64,000 nt of DNA, taken from assembly GCA_030765065.1 (NCBI GenBank), contig CM060975.1:202220007-202284006 (forward strand), given 5' to 3'. The position numbers were made by a program, and so were the translations under genes. The stretch comes from Deroplatys truncata (Eukaryota > Arthropoda > Insecta > Mantodea > Mantidae). Positions 46,574-58,123 of this stretch are shown here, in pieces (position 1 is the stretch's first letter; the number at the start of each line of letters is the position of its first letter). The notes beneath the pieces are model-generated. The model searched no databases, was not told the origin of the DNA, and saw only the letters and a list, made by a program, of their open reading frames with translations.

Positions 46574-46609
46574 TTTGGATACAATATCACACTGAGAGGA
46601 AATGAAGAT

Positions 46610-47066
46610 TTGGAAATAAAGTTAAACAGATAGATTAAAACAATACTTGTGCTCCACAATAAGAAGAATAAAAAGACAAGGAAACATATGCGGATGAAGT
46701 ATTACAAAATGATAGGATATCAATCTTTGTGTATGGCGCTGAGATATAGCCATTGATGAAAATAAAATTTTAAAAAAGAACAGGACAAGACGGTATAAAC
46801 AGTCGAATTGTGATTCACAAGAGCAGTTGGAGGATATACAAGAATGAGTAAAAATAGAAGTACTAAAAAAAAAAAAAAAATGGAAAACAAGTAATTGTTG
46901 ACGTTTAATGAAATTCCATGAAATATGTTAGAATATAACCCAAGATGGAAAAGAGAATTGGACGACCATATCAGAGATGGAGATACTAGGCTTTTCTTCA
47001 AGAGAACGAAACAATTCAGTGATGGACTATACCCTGACGATATTAATGCTGATGATTACGATGATT
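46610..47066 (+). pseudogene. LINE 3' end fragment
   Basis: Plus-strand pieces near 46945-47065 read KMEKRIGRPYQRWRY, then in another frame SDGLYPDDINADDYDD. The GRPxxRW motif near the C-terminus, followed by an Asp-rich tail encoded by GATGATTACGATGATT, is typical of the ends of RT-bearing LINEs in insects. An A-run lies at 46863-46879. The upstream part is too decayed to assign. Confidence 0.5.
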
Positions 47067-47587
47067 AACTGTTCCGACCTCCAGTTGTGTTTAGGTTTAT
47101 TCGAAGGACTACCTTTAGAATTTTTTTATCATTAACCTAACTAACAATTTTAGAATATTTAGAATATCGTTTCAAAAACTTAAATGTGGTAACTCTTTGG
47201 TTAGGAAAAATAAGTATCATTTTATTGGCTAAAACTAAAACATGACTGAATTAGTTTTATTCACAGTGTACAACTTTCTGTGAACGCCATGCGAAACTGC
47301 TGTCTTTAAAATATTGGGTTACTTATGCTTGTTGAGTAAGCCGCAAAAACACGATCTTTAATATAACCCAGCAACCAAAAACGGATGGATTGAGATCTAC
47401 TAATAAAGACGGTCAATTTAATAGAATGTGCCTGTTGATGAAATAATCATCAGTAGTTTTTCAAGACCAAGTTTTACAAATGGAACACGAGCATTCTTTT
47501 AAAGCGTTAAATGCGTTTTCAAACTTGTTTTAAAATAACATTGGACTAAATATATTCCAGCATTTTGAAATACCAATTAAACCCATC
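47067..47587. other. Non-coding, nothing recognised
   Basis: AT-rich, no repeat ends or coding similarity. Confidence 0.4.
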
Positions 47588-47735
47588 TCCGTAATGCATG
47601 GGTAGCATATCTGTCTCAGATTCAAGAGATCCCGAGTTCGAATCTCTGTTAGGGTGAGTTACTTGGTTACGGTTTTTTCCGGGTTTATCCCTTATCCTGA
47701 GAAGACGAATGTCGGGTGTAGGTATAGATATAAAT
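47588..47735 (+). mobile_element. tRNA-derived SINE, 5' part
   Basis: Head with A box TGCATGGGTAGCATATC and B box GAGTTCGAATCTC, then body TTTTTTCCGGGTTTATCCC. The 3' portion is cut off by the oppositely oriented SINE that follows. Confidence 0.75.
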
Positions 47736-47739
47736 TACA

Positions 47740-48231
47740 CAACGGAGGGGGGACACCTCGCACACCGTGACCTACATAGATATATTGCTACTAACACCGC
47801 CCAAGAGGAAGAGATAAAGTGAAGGTACCACACGAGACTACAGCCGCAAGCAGACAGGCCACCGATACGCGCGGAAGTCCCTAACAGTTTCAGGGTCGAA
47901 GACCCGTCCCATTGTTGGAGCTGCCTAAAGAGAATGATGAACGACCCGTCGACCAAGTATCCCTCTACTGTCCACGGGGAGTACTCTTTCCTTAGAGCAA
48001 CACCTGCGCCATCTGTCCGCACCGCCATACACCACGAAGCCTAAAAGCACACCTCTAAGATGAGAAGGAAACGTAATGAGAGGAAAATGATGGAAATGAA
48101 ATCGTGATGCATGATAAACCACCCTAGCATCCGCTTACCGACTAGAAAAAACAATGGAAAACCCAAGGTCAGAGTGGGAGTTGACGGGAATAGAACCCGG
48201 GTCCTCCAGACGGAGTCATCTCGCTCGGTGA
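47740..48231 (-). mobile_element. tRNA-derived SINE, long copy
   Basis: On the minus strand it starts ACCGAGCGAGATGACTCCG, has the B-box-like GGACCCGGGTTCTATTCCCG, then body GGTTTTCCATTGTTTTTTC and AGCGGATGCTAGGGTGGTTT. The GC-rich distal part extends to about 47740 and creates the 97-codon minus frame there. Confidence 0.8.
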
Positions 48232-49178
48232 ATATGGGTAACTCTAAGTTCTAGGGACTCCGGGGTCCATTTGAGCAGTATTTTAATAATTTCGTTCATT
48301 CACCGTCCGATATGACTTACCCGGTTAAACGACGTTAAACTTCAAGGCATTTTTGTTTTGTTAAAATAGTAAGTGCACTAAAAGTGACGAAACGTTTCCT
48401 CGACATACGCCACAATTAATTCTTTGTCTGGATGTCCGGAAAAAAAAATGTGCTTTCCTATGTTTAAACGTTTGGTTTAGAAATACAACTTTTATTTGAG
48501 GGATAGGGGTCACACAGAGCATTCCTCCCAACGAATGGAGCAGAACTACGAACATAGGCCGCCAGAAGGGACTATTGTGCCTTACAGCGACCTGGAGGAA
48601 GTGTTGAGGCGAATGATCCGAAGGTCCACCATATCCGGAAAGCGGTGCGTGCTAAGTTGGGTGCCTAACAATTCCAGACTGAGCCTTCACCATTAAGGGA
48701 CACCCGATATTTACCCCATCCCCAAGGAGCCCACTAGAAGAGGCAGCTCCGTTGGAAAGCAGCTGACAACCGGGATACAGGCGAAAATTCATTCCACTGA
48801 GCGAATTTTACCTCCCTGCAGAGAGTACAATGCTCGTTGTTCTGCAACCCTGAAAGGAAACGAGGGACAGGTTTTTTTTGAGTGGAGGAGAATGATTTAA
48901 TCACTGACCCCAGTCCCGATGGGAGTCGGGACTGAGAGTGTGGGACTCACCAATAGTCGGCATACCCACTAAAAACTCCTCCACCGGATGGAAAAGGAAG
49001 AAGGAAAAGTGGAATAACGTGGCTTTGTGCGGTCCCGCATAGCACCCGCGTTAGTACGTGAAGGCTGTTGGCTGCCGCCTTGTGGGCGGGAGCGGTTAAA
49101 GGTAGTTACTAGGTTGCAGCCATGAAACCTGACTGCAACATTAGTGGGAATGGCGAGAGTTTGGAAGAGAATGGGCGT
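48232..49178. other. Unassigned, GC-richer from 48490
   Basis: A self-complementary CAGTCCCGATGGGAGTCGGGACTG (first part CAGTCCCGATGGGAG, 48910-48933) forms a strong hairpin. The sequence may be the 3' continuation of the LINE whose ORF1 follows, or another retroelement. No RT motif found. Confidence 0.35.
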
Positions 49179-50276
49179 TTAGGAATGAGGATGGTACTGA
49201 TAAAGCTGCTGCTGTTGCTGGTTGAACTCCTTGCATTGCTGCAATAAGTTCGCGACTCTCTCCGGGTTACTCTTCAGCCTGGGACCAAGAGATGAGACCG
49301 GAATGGTTTCGGTGATGGCGGTGAGTCTGGGTGAAGTGCTGTCGAACTGCCCAGTCAGGAAAACCTGTTGAGCATCTGATGTGGTTTGAAGATCCCTGTT
49401 GAGTTCCTCCAGGACTGTCAGCTTCGTCGTCATGGAGATCCGCGAGGAGATCCTAAACGGCGTCACGTAGGCCCTGGACTTCCTCGATGATCGCGTTAGT
49501 GATGGTGCTAGTTTTGGCGCTGGTGTGATGCTGATGTCGGCGCTGGTGTCGGCGGCTGTGGAGCGGTCACTGGCTGCGGCGTAGGAGCTGGTGGCTTAAG
49601 CGGTGCCTTCCTGCGAGGATGAATGAGGCAGAGCGCTTGGCCGGTGAAGTGCGTTGACCCTCCACACGTTGCACAGTAGCGGCGGCGGCGTAGGTCGTGC
49701 TGGGTACACGAAGAGGTGGTGCAGGCGCAACCATAGTAGTGGCACCTTGGTTGAGCTGAGCAGGTTGTCTCCTCGTGCCCGTAGGCTCAGCAGCGGCTGC
49801 AGGGTACTTGGCGTTCTAATCGGCTATCTTTAATTCGTAAGCACTGCCCTAACAAGGGCAGGCCCGTCCTCAAGGCAGCTTCATAGTCGCCAGGGTCTGA
49901 ACTCAATCCTGACGAGCGACCTAGGTCCCTGTGCTCCGAAGATCCGAGTGGCCTTCAAGGGTGAAGGCCACTGCTGGTGAGCTGCGCTGACGAGGAACCT
50001 GACTGGTAGGTCCCTCAGGACCCCTCGGATGACAGCGCTGTACCTCCCATGAGGCACAGGCTGGATCGGCGCAGGCTGGGAAGCTCCCAAGATCGGCGGC
50101 ATTAACCCCGGTGGTGTTGGCGGCGATTGCGACGGTAGTCGTGGCGTAGCTGCGCTGAATGGTGGCGAAGCACAGGTTGCCCCGGGCTGCGGCGAGTTCT
50201 CCTCGGCGGGTGCCGGAGGAGAAGAAGGTCCTGCCTTAGCAGGCTCGGCGACTCTACGTTGCTTCTTCTTCGCCAT
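49179..50276 (-). pseudogene. Jockey-type LINE ORF1 (gag-like), degraded
   Basis: The minus strand opens with MAKKKQRRVAEPAKAG and a Pro/Ser-rich N-terminus. It reaches YSAVIRGVLRDLPVRF and LVRIEF (about 49900-50040), the RNA-binding fold region. A frameshift near 49895 leads to DYEAALRTGLPLLGQCLRI. CCHC zinc knuckles follow (about 49625-49800): CSRC-x-AYGHEETTC with a TGA stop inside, a degenerate second one, and CATCGGSTHFTGQALC. A C-terminal segment rich in Gln (about 49200-49470) ends the reading. The order RRM-like domain then three zinc knuckles is that of ORF1 proteins of Jockey/R1-type LINEs, which package element RNA. ORF2 does not follow downstream. The ORF2 at 60132 could be of the same family. 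Confidence 0.8.
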
Positions 50277-50460
50277 TTCAGAGCTGAGTGGGACAGGAAA
50301 ATTCGGGGAGGTATATAAACATCCCAGTATTCGCCCACCGATTTGAGAAAACCATGGGAAAACCCAAGCTCAGGGTGGCCGGTCCGACGGGAGTGGAACT
50401 TGGAACCTCCCAAATGAGAGACAAAACCGTTACTGCCAGAACCATTTCGTTCCGGTTTGT
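50277..50460 (-). mobile_element. tRNA-derived SINE fragment abutting ORF1
   Basis: On the minus strand a head with AACGGTTTTGTCTCTCATTT and B-box-like GGTTCCAAGTTCCACTCCC is followed by body TGGGTTTTCCCATGGTTTTC. It meets the ORF1 start directly. Confidence 0.65.
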
Positions 50461-51249
50461 TTGCATAGTACTTCCTCAAGTAGGATGCTATGATACTTAT
50501 GTGAAATCACGATAATATTCACATTTTGAAGTTTCTTCCCTAACTGAGTTACAATCAGTGTCGGCTCGTGGTGTAGAAAACAAGTGAAAAATGCTGTATG
50601 GGGAAAGAAAGTACACACAAACAATGGAATAACTATTAATACATTTATCCTATTTTTGTAGACTAAGTCAATCTTCCTGCACTTTAAGGAAGCAAAGTTA
50701 TATATTATTTGAAGGTATAAACTAGAGCATAACCAATAAAATTCAAGAAATAAAAAAACATCTCTAATTTTATATTATACGACATTCCAGAGCTTTTAAT
50801 TTGTTTATTTGTGGAAATTTGCAATGAATTATTGGCTGGCCAGTAATTAAAGGTGTTTCTTGTCCTCATCATTCCACCTATTAAATGAAATTTCAAACAA
50901 ACTATATTCGACATAACTGAAACTAAACAAAAGAGGCACAAACTTACTTGTATTCAGTATTCACACCTCGTACTGCTTACTGACAACTCATAACATCGTA
51001 TTTTATTTTGTTGAAACATAAACAAACAAAAAAGGAGCAACCAAGACATTCAGTGTTCACATGCTTACACCTACTCACAAATTGTTACCCGTCTAAAGCT
51101 CTTACGTTACAACCTGCTACCTGAGGGTGCAGAAGAAATACTTCAGTGTCAAGATTCACTTCCATAGCTACACAAGCAATAATGACGTCACGTTACCTTG
51201 GCAATCTGCACATACAAGATAAATACTGAACCGTATGTGCCAATATATA
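50461..51249. other. Non-coding, nothing recognised
   Basis: AT-rich; small frames without known relation. Confidence 0.4.
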
Positions 51250-51874
51250 GGGTAGTTAAATTAAATTCGAACCCACTCGCGGCCTCTTTCTACTGCGAGA
51301 GACAGCCGGCTGTCGCCGGGGAATTTACGCCGGCAGAGGCGGACTAAAAGCCTTACCTTATAATAATGCTGGAAATGTTGACCTTCTGCTCTCAAACAGG
51401 TATATCTCCTGTAAATATCCATTTTGCAATCGCTTGACAGAAGAAGAGAAATCGTATGGTTGGTTCCAGCAAGATTCTACAACAGTACATACGGCCGCCG
51501 AATCATTACATGCAATAAGAGAGGTGTTGATGACAGAATAATTAGTGTTGATTTGTGGCCCCCTCGTTCTCCTGACCTAACGAGTTGTGATTTTTATTTA
51601 TGGGGTTCTTTAAAAGACAAACTGTATCGTTCCAATCCTGGCACACTACAGGAACTTAGAGAAAACATCGTGCAAGAAATTACAAGCATTTCTGCTGCTG
51701 AGCTTCGGAGAGTGAGCGAGAATATTTACACGAGATATGCCGCCTGTTTGAGAGCAGGTCAACATTCCCAGCATCTATTATAAGGTGTTCGCCTCTGCCG
51801 GCGTACGGCGACTGCTGGCTGTCTCGCGCAGTAGAGAGAGGCCGCGAGTGGGTTCTAATATAATTTAACTACCC
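51250..51874 (+). mobile_element. Foldback-like DNA transposon, internally deleted
   Basis: The first 151 bp (51250-51400) and last 132 bp (51743-51874) are reverse complements with small indels: GGGTAGTTAAATTA, GAACCCACTCGCGGCCTC, GAGACAGCC, CCGGCAGAGGCG, AATGTTGACC and CTCAAACAGG occur in both. The right repeat includes the last codons of the transposase and its stop, so the left repeat carries the same codons inverted. The 5' two-thirds of the gene are missing. No TA or other duplication is clear at the edges. Confidence 0.9.
51430..51783 (+). pseudogene. Tc1/mariner-superfamily transposase, C-terminal part
   Basis: The plus strand reads YGWFQQDSTTVHTAAESL (51456-51510), then after a one-base deletion near 51532 continues DDRIISVDLWPPRSPDLTS, CDFYLWGSLKDKLYRSNPGT and ends in CLRAGQHSQHLL and a stop at 51783. 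The Asp of QQD and that of CDF correspond to the second and third catalytic positions of a DDD/DDE transposase; both are still present. The N-terminal DNA-binding helices and the first Asp are gone. The frame is open for 119 codons after the frameshift, so the insertion is fairly young. Confidence 0.85.
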
Positions 51875-52599
51875 TTTATTTCACTTGCTGGAGGTTTGAG
51901 TTCGGTTTCCCCTCCCCTTTGGAGAGAGGTCTCGCGCTTGCCTTCGAAGTCAGGATACAAAAGAAGAGAAAGTTGGTGACTTCAACTTCTACACTATCTA
52001 GATAGACTAAACATTTCACAGCTACTGTCAAATTTGATTGTTGTATTAATTGCTGCATTTAAAGCAAATTAAGAAAGCGGGAAATATGAGGTAAACAATT
52101 CGTCACTTACTTCACTTGGTCGGCCGCCTCTAATTACAATCCAATTTATAGCCCAAAATGTAATACTTTTCAGAGCAACCATTCTAATGATGCCTTCCAA
52201 GGGTCCACAGCAATATCAGACCATCTGTTGCCGCCGACCATTTTCAAATCCGATGTTGAAAGCGGGAGGGGGGAGATGTCCTAAGTGCGGCAACTATAAA
52301 AAAGGTTTTGGAATCGCTAAGAGCAAGTCATCACCGAAAGTCTTTTAGAAGTTTTTAGAATCTTAGAAATCTCTGGAAAGCACTGGTTGATCAATCAGAC
52401 AAATGAATAGCAACTCAAGCAATGTGATCTGAGTAGCTGCGATAAAATAACTAGTTTATAGAAATGATTAATTATCTATGTTGTTACGATCGCCAAACAA
52501 CCAGCGCCTTGTAGTCTTCCCCCCTTCTCCGCCACATTTTGGGGAGCTCGAAAAAAAACCCTAGTATTCGTTTGAATTTCTCAATTTTTGTCATTTTTA
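51875..52599. other. Unassigned; possible small promoter near 52290
   Basis: GC-richer in the middle. A TATAAAAAAGG lies at 52286-52296, with TCATCACC about 35 bp further on. No transcript or LTR end can be defined, so no call is made. Confidence 0.3.
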
Positions 52600-53443
52600 C
52601 TTTCTCTACTACGAATAGTAAGTAGGGGAAGTATTGCATTCCACCCAAAAATTCGATACCGAGATTTCAGCGGAAATACATGTTTTGAGGCCTCCTGAAC
52701 CCAAAGCACTTCTATAAAAAGTTCCGTGCGTGTGTCTGTGTGTTCTTGAATAGTATAACTCAAAAATGAAAAGCCGGCTAAATACCAAACTTGGTATTTA
52801 GGATCAGTATCTTTCAAGGATGCGACACAAGGATTTTCAAGAAAATCCCACTACCCCAGAGTACCCTTTACATGAAACACCTTTTGGAAAATTTTGATTT
52901 TCTCAAAAATGTCTAACGATTTTGATTTAAAAAAATATGTGTAGGATATTTTCATGACACTAAAATGCATATCTTCATTTTCTGGGAGTGTCAAAAGTCC
53001 TCTTCTTTCTGAATGATTTTGCATAACTGATAAACCGTAAGAGATAGACAAAGTTTTTCTACACAAAAATTTACACTCGTTAAAACACACAATTTGTATC
53101 ATATACAGTTTTTTTTGTCGCGTGAACTATTTCCGAGATATTCCTTGTTATTTGTTTGAATTTTTCAATATTTATAGTTTTTCTCAAATGGGAATTCGTT
53201 ATTCTTTTTTTTTATGTCCTGGACATGCAAAGAGAATGGAATGCTCCACATAGAAACCAGCTCTTAAAATATTTGACTATCGCTTAAAGCCTACCATATT
53301 CCCCTTGCATCTACAAGAAAATTAGCAGTAAGATAGATTCTGCAAATGTTTATCTCGATTAACATTAAGTAGATGGAGAGTAACCGTTTGTAAAAATAGT
53401 TTGTACAAGAGTAGAGAAAGTCATGTGAGTGCAAAATATCAGA
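52600..53443 (-). mobile_element. Family A repeat, full length, perfect target duplication
   Basis: It runs from CTTTCTCTACTACGAATAG to GCAAAATATCAGA. TTTTTA is present on both sides (52594-52599 and 53444-53449). The TG tract is degraded (GCGTGTGTCTGTGTG). Confidence 0.9.
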
Positions 53444-53449
53444 TTTTTA

Positions 53450-53600
53450 AAATATAACTATTGATTCGGTTACTTGCATCCCATTTGTACATACAACTAA
53501 ATGTGTAACTAAATTATTTCTGCAAAGGTTTACTTGGAATGGCATGAAGTAGATAAGCGTTCACAAGAACAGTTTGTACGAACCATATACAAATAAACTA
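53450..53600 (-). mobile_element. Family A 5' unit fragment
   Basis: ATTATTTCTGCAAAGGTTTAC and CATGAAGTAGATAAGCG mark an older-subfamily 5' unit ending near GTGGGTAGAAAG. Confidence 0.65.
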
Positions 53601-54407
53601 TAGTGGGTAGAAAGTTTTTTAACTGCGATACCCATATGCAAAATGTTGTTATAGCAATTCTTTAGCCACAATATTGGCAAATATATATGGCATTTATATG
53701 GAATTTTAAGCTTTCAATCTTATTTATAATTATATATATATTTCAATTTGGTGTAACACATAAGGAGTTTCATAGTGATACAGAGATAGACAATTGTAAC
53801 TATCGTAATAGTGACGTCATACTTTTCCTCCGTTTCCCCTGATCACCCCAATGACACTGAGCAATAACAGCAGACAAACCCTGTTTGTATTTGCCATTGG
53901 GGTGCTGTAGTAATAACGAATTCTAATTCTCGTTAGCACTAGCACAAGGAATGGGAGGAGAAGAACAATATATTCTTACCATGAAGGTAGATAAAACAGT
54001 TCGTTTTATGCTACAGAAAATACAGTTTTATTTAGATACCAAGCAATTTGCAATTGGTCCATTTTTAATGTGAAATGGCTCACATTATCTGTGATTAAAT
54101 CGAAGTTTCAGGTGAAACGGATAACTTTCGTATGGAAACCCAAGTCCGGAAAAGTAGTTTTTGATAGTTGAGAATCTTGTCTCTATTTAATTTTGAAAAT
54201 TCAAATTATTAAGGCATATTGCTTTGAATTAATATTACTACTGTGAGTGAAGAAAATTTCTGAATCTAGGAAGCAGTTGTAAATTTGCTGGCTGATGTTA
54301 AGGGATTAAAAAACGATTCTCTCTAAAATGTCTGGCATTTGAATAATAATAATAATAATAATAATAAGGTTCATTCGTGTAATTAGAACGTATGAAATTT
54401 TGTTATA
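53601..54407. other. Non-coding; (AAT)n at 54342-54367
   Basis: AT-rich with one short microsatellite. It ends in TTATA where the next element starts. Confidence 0.45.
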
Positions 54408-56088
54408 CAGGGTGGGCCATTTAAGTTGAGACTGTAAATATTTCCAAAACTATACGTTGTAGAAAGAAATGTCCTTGATAAAAGTTGTTGGATATTTTGG
54501 GGGAAAGTAAATGCCATTAGTCATGTTTTATTTGAAGGACGTTGTGATGGTTACTTAAAGTCAATTTAATTTGTTTCAATGGGAACTTACCTTTTTATTT
54601 TGTTTTCTCTCACTAAAAACTAAACAACATTTGTATAAAGCACTCTGTAACTGTTCTTACACCAACGTAAATAACAACGGAAATTATGAAGGGCGGTGTA
54701 CAAAGAGTGCAATAAATGGTTGGACAATCCATGGATGGTCATTTCAAGGTTAAGTTACGTTTTGTAATTGGGAACCAACATTTTTTTATTTTGATTCCTT
54801 ATTCGTCATTACAAAATAAACACCTTTTTATAAACTATTTTCTACTGAGAAAACAACATTAAATGTAGGTTTCTATTCAAAAAATCTGATGTGTTACACT
54901 CACACGACGTTTTCTACTCTTGTACAAACTATTTTTACAAACGCTGATTCTCCATATGCTTCATGTTAATCGAGATGTTAATCTTATTGCTAATTTTCTT
55001 GTAGGTGCAAGGGGAATTGATAGGCTTTAAGCGATAGTCAAATATTTTAAGAGCTGGTTGCTATGTGGAGTATTCCATTCTCTTTGTATGTCCAGGACAT
55101 AAAAAAAATGAATAACGAATTCCCATTTGAGAAAAAGTATTGGAAAATTTAAGGGAGTAACAAGCAATATCTCGAAAATGGTACACTCAAAAAAAATGTG
55201 TATGACATAAATTGTATAATTTAACGCGATCTACATTTTTTGTGTAGTAAAGTTTTGTCTATCTCTTATGGTTTACCAGTTATGCAAAAGTCGTTCACAA
55301 TGAAGAATACTTTTGGAGACAGTCCCAGAAAATTCGAGATATACATTTCATTTGTCATGAAAATATCTTAAACATATGATATTTTATTCACAATCGTTAG
55401 GCCATTTTTGAGAAAATTAAAATTTTCAAAAAGTATTCCATGTAAAGGGAATCTGGGGTGGGGGGATTTTCTTGAAAACCTTTGTGTCGCATCTCTGGAA
55501 GATACTGGACCTAAATACCAAGTTTGGTGTTTTTCCGACCGTTCGTTTCTGAGTTATGCTGTTCACAGACACACACATGGACATGTTTCCAAAAATGCTT
55601 TTTTTTTGGATTCAGGGGGACTCAAAACATATATTTCCGGTGAAATCTCAGTATCGAATCTCTGGGTGGAATACAATACTTCCTCTACTTACTATACGTA
55701 GTAGAGAAAGTAAAAAGTTACATTGACCCTGAAATGACCATCAAAACGTCCTCCAAACAAAACACGACTTTACTTTGCCTCATAATGTCAAGCTACTTTT
55801 ACTGAAGGCATTTCTTTCTGCAACGCTTATTTTTGGAGATATTGTACAGTCTCAGCTTAAATGGTCCAACCTGTATGTATGGTTTAGTTTTTTAAAATGG
55901 GAATCTACAATTAGGGCCAAATTAAATTGACCCTAAAATGACCATCACAACATCCTCCAAATAAAACACGACTAATGGCATTTACTTTCCCCCATAATAT
56001 CAAACAACTTTTAAACAAGATATTTCTTTCTACAACGCTTAGTTTTGGAGACATTGTACAGTCTCAACTTAAATGGTTCACTCTAATT
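54408..56088. mobile_element. MITE-like element with three copies of a 150-200-bp terminal repeat
   Basis: The left end CAGGGTGGGCCATTTAAG, GAGACTGTAAATATTTCC recurs inverted at 55726-55873 (ending CCATTTAAGC... as GCTTAAATGGTCC, CCTG then TA) and again at about 55915-56088. The third copy matches the left end better (GACTAATGGCATTTACTTTC). TA flanks 54408 and 55873, consistent with Tc1/mariner-type target use. A family A copy sits inside. No transposase remains. Confidence 0.75.
54885..55710 (+). mobile_element. Family A repeat nested in the MITE
   Basis: Full-length copy from TCTGATGTGTTACACTCACA to CGTAGTAGAGAAAG. Left flank CAAAAAA and right flank TAAAAA make an approximate duplication. 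The CA tract is very short (CACAGACACACACATGG). Confidence 0.9.
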
Positions 56089-57317
56089 CAAAAAGCAATA
56101 ACTATTTTAACTTAATCATTTTCAGAATGTAACCAGTCATTTCTTTACACACCTAAGACATATTAGTGGTTAAAATCATCTTTTTATTAACGGTCCATAA
56201 GTATTTAAGTAGAGGCGTGCAAATTTCCATATCACCCATAATGTAAGGACAATATGAAGACAAGGTATTCGTATTACTGGCACGTCTTTTTTCATGAATA
56301 TAAATATGGGTGACGTAAAAATACAACTTATATTACAGCAAGCAAGAACAGAAATTGACTCACTTGGGGGGGGGTGCTGAAGACTGAGTCCAAGCCTTTT
56401 ATTACCTTTTTAAAAGTAATATAACCGGCTCTGATGTTCTTCTGCAGATATGATTCATCAGCATTATTGTCTTTCCTTTCTTTGAAGAATCAGCTACCTC
56501 ATTTTTCTACTAACAATAAGTACATCAAAATGTTACCTCACGCTGCTCCTGCTTGAGTTAATCTATTCGACGAAATACAATTTGGGTTCTAACTAACCGT
56601 TTCTGGAGCTGTGAGAATAAATATAACATGATCCTACCAGTTTCCTTTTCTTTATTAAAAGGTACATAAGGTGTAGGTTTTCTAAACTGCCTCCCACCCC
56701 CTAAAAAAGCAACAGAACATCTTGCTACATACTGTCATGCTTCCAGACCTGCTGATTTCCTGAATTCTTTCGCGGTTATCTGGTAATGTTTTCCACTAAA
56801 GATATAATAATTTCTTTAAATTTATCAGATCAAGCTGTGCCCATATTTGCTATCCAGTATAATGCAAGAGTTGTTCACCCTGACTAGTGACAATATGTGA
56901 GGCACATCCGACCACCTCGAGGAATGTTGTGTATGAATCTTTTCTTCCAGCTAGAGTAACTTTTTGGCACGACTCTGACATTCCTGGCACTCATTGCTTG
57001 GATCAGTCATGTTTAAAATATCAACAGTTCCATTTCAGCTCAATGTGAAAGATTTGATAGCTGTAGTTGTAGCACTTAAATGTCCAGCACGTTCATTTCG
57101 ATCACACTGCTGTTTGACATTTCAGGTTTTCCATTTACCACCCAATGATTCGCATCTCTGCAATAATTTAAATTATATGTTTCTCTTGCTCGTAAGTGAT
57201 TTTTATGAACTTTTATTTGTATCTTAGTATAATTCTTATATACTTGGTGCATTTATGATTACCAAAAGCACACGTGCAATCTCCTGTAACAGGTTCAATA
57301 CAGGACTATCAAAAAGA
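56089..57317. other. Non-coding, nothing recognised
   Basis: Minus-strand pieces near 56440-56480 and 56800 look weakly protein-like but no family or continuous frame can be supported. Confidence 0.35.
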
Positions 57318-57998
57318 ACTACTTCATGTTAATCAAGATAAACATTTGCAGAAACATCTTATTACTAATTTTCTTGTAGGTGCAAGACAAATCTTTTAAG
57401 AGCTGGTTGCCATGCGGAGCATTCCGTTCTCTTTGCACATCCAGAACATAAAAAAAGAATAATGAATTAATAATGAATGACACAAATTGTGTGTTTTAAC
57501 GAGTTCTATATTTTTTATGTAGTAAAATTTTGTTTATCTCTTATGTTTACCAGTTATGCAAAAGTCATTAAGAATGAAGAGGACTTTTGGGAACATCCCC
57601 AGAAAATTCAAGATATACACTTTATTTTTCATGTTAAATATCTTTCATATATGGTATTTTAATCAAAATCTTTAGAACCATTTTGGAGAAAATAAAAATT
57701 TTCGAAAAATTTTCCATGTAAGTGGTAGTTTGGGGTGGGGAGATTTTTTTGAAAATCTTCGTGTTGCATTCTTGGAAGATACTAAACTCAAATACCATGT
57801 TTGGTATTTATCCGACTTTTCGTTTTTGAGTTATGCTGATCACAGAGTAACACACACACAGTACCCGGACATGTTTCCAAAAATGCTTTATTTGGATTCA
57901 GAGGTCACCTCAAAGCGTGTATTTCGGATGAAATGTCGATATCGAATTTTTGGGTGGAATGCAATGTTTCTACTATTTATTATAAACAGTAGACAAAG
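57318..57998 (+). mobile_element. Family A repeat lacking its 5' tip
   Basis: It runs from CTTCATGTTAATCAAGATAA to AAACAGTAGACAAAG, followed by TAAAAA. A deletion joins the 5' unit to AATGAATGACACAAATTGTG. Confidence 0.8.
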
Positions 57999-58055
57999 TA
58001 AAAATTACTTACAAAGCTTATATTAGCCGCATATCCGTATTTGCCTGATTTATCC

Positions 58056-58058
<3 letters not shown>

Positions 58059-58123
<65 letters not shown>
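58059..58123. repeat. (AAT)n microsatellite
   Basis: About 21 uninterrupted units. Confidence 0.95.

Larger units (their letters stand above)
46189..46591 (-). mobile_element. Candidate solo LTR with heat-shock promoter
   Basis: The 403-bp unit begins TGTGA and ends TCACA, as LTRs do (TG...CA with short inverted ends). On the minus strand it carries a promoter: heat-shock element, TATA box and initiator in correct order and spacing, followed by about 310 bp of R/U5-like, GC-richer sequence without an ORF. No second LTR, primer-binding site or coding region follows, hence solo. No target duplication is visible. A promoter of a non-coding unit of other origin is an alternative. Confidence 0.5.

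Noticed and set aside
47588-47655. Possible tRNA gene on plus strand
   Set aside because: Followed directly by SINE body sequence and lacking a clear acceptor stem.
52240-52340. Possible LTR or gene promoter with TATAAAAAAGG
   Set aside because: No matching second signal, boundary or downstream frame.
56440-57230. Possible pseudogene or hAT-like transposase on the minus strand
   Set aside because: Only short, discontinuous protein-like stretches; no conserved motif could be identified.
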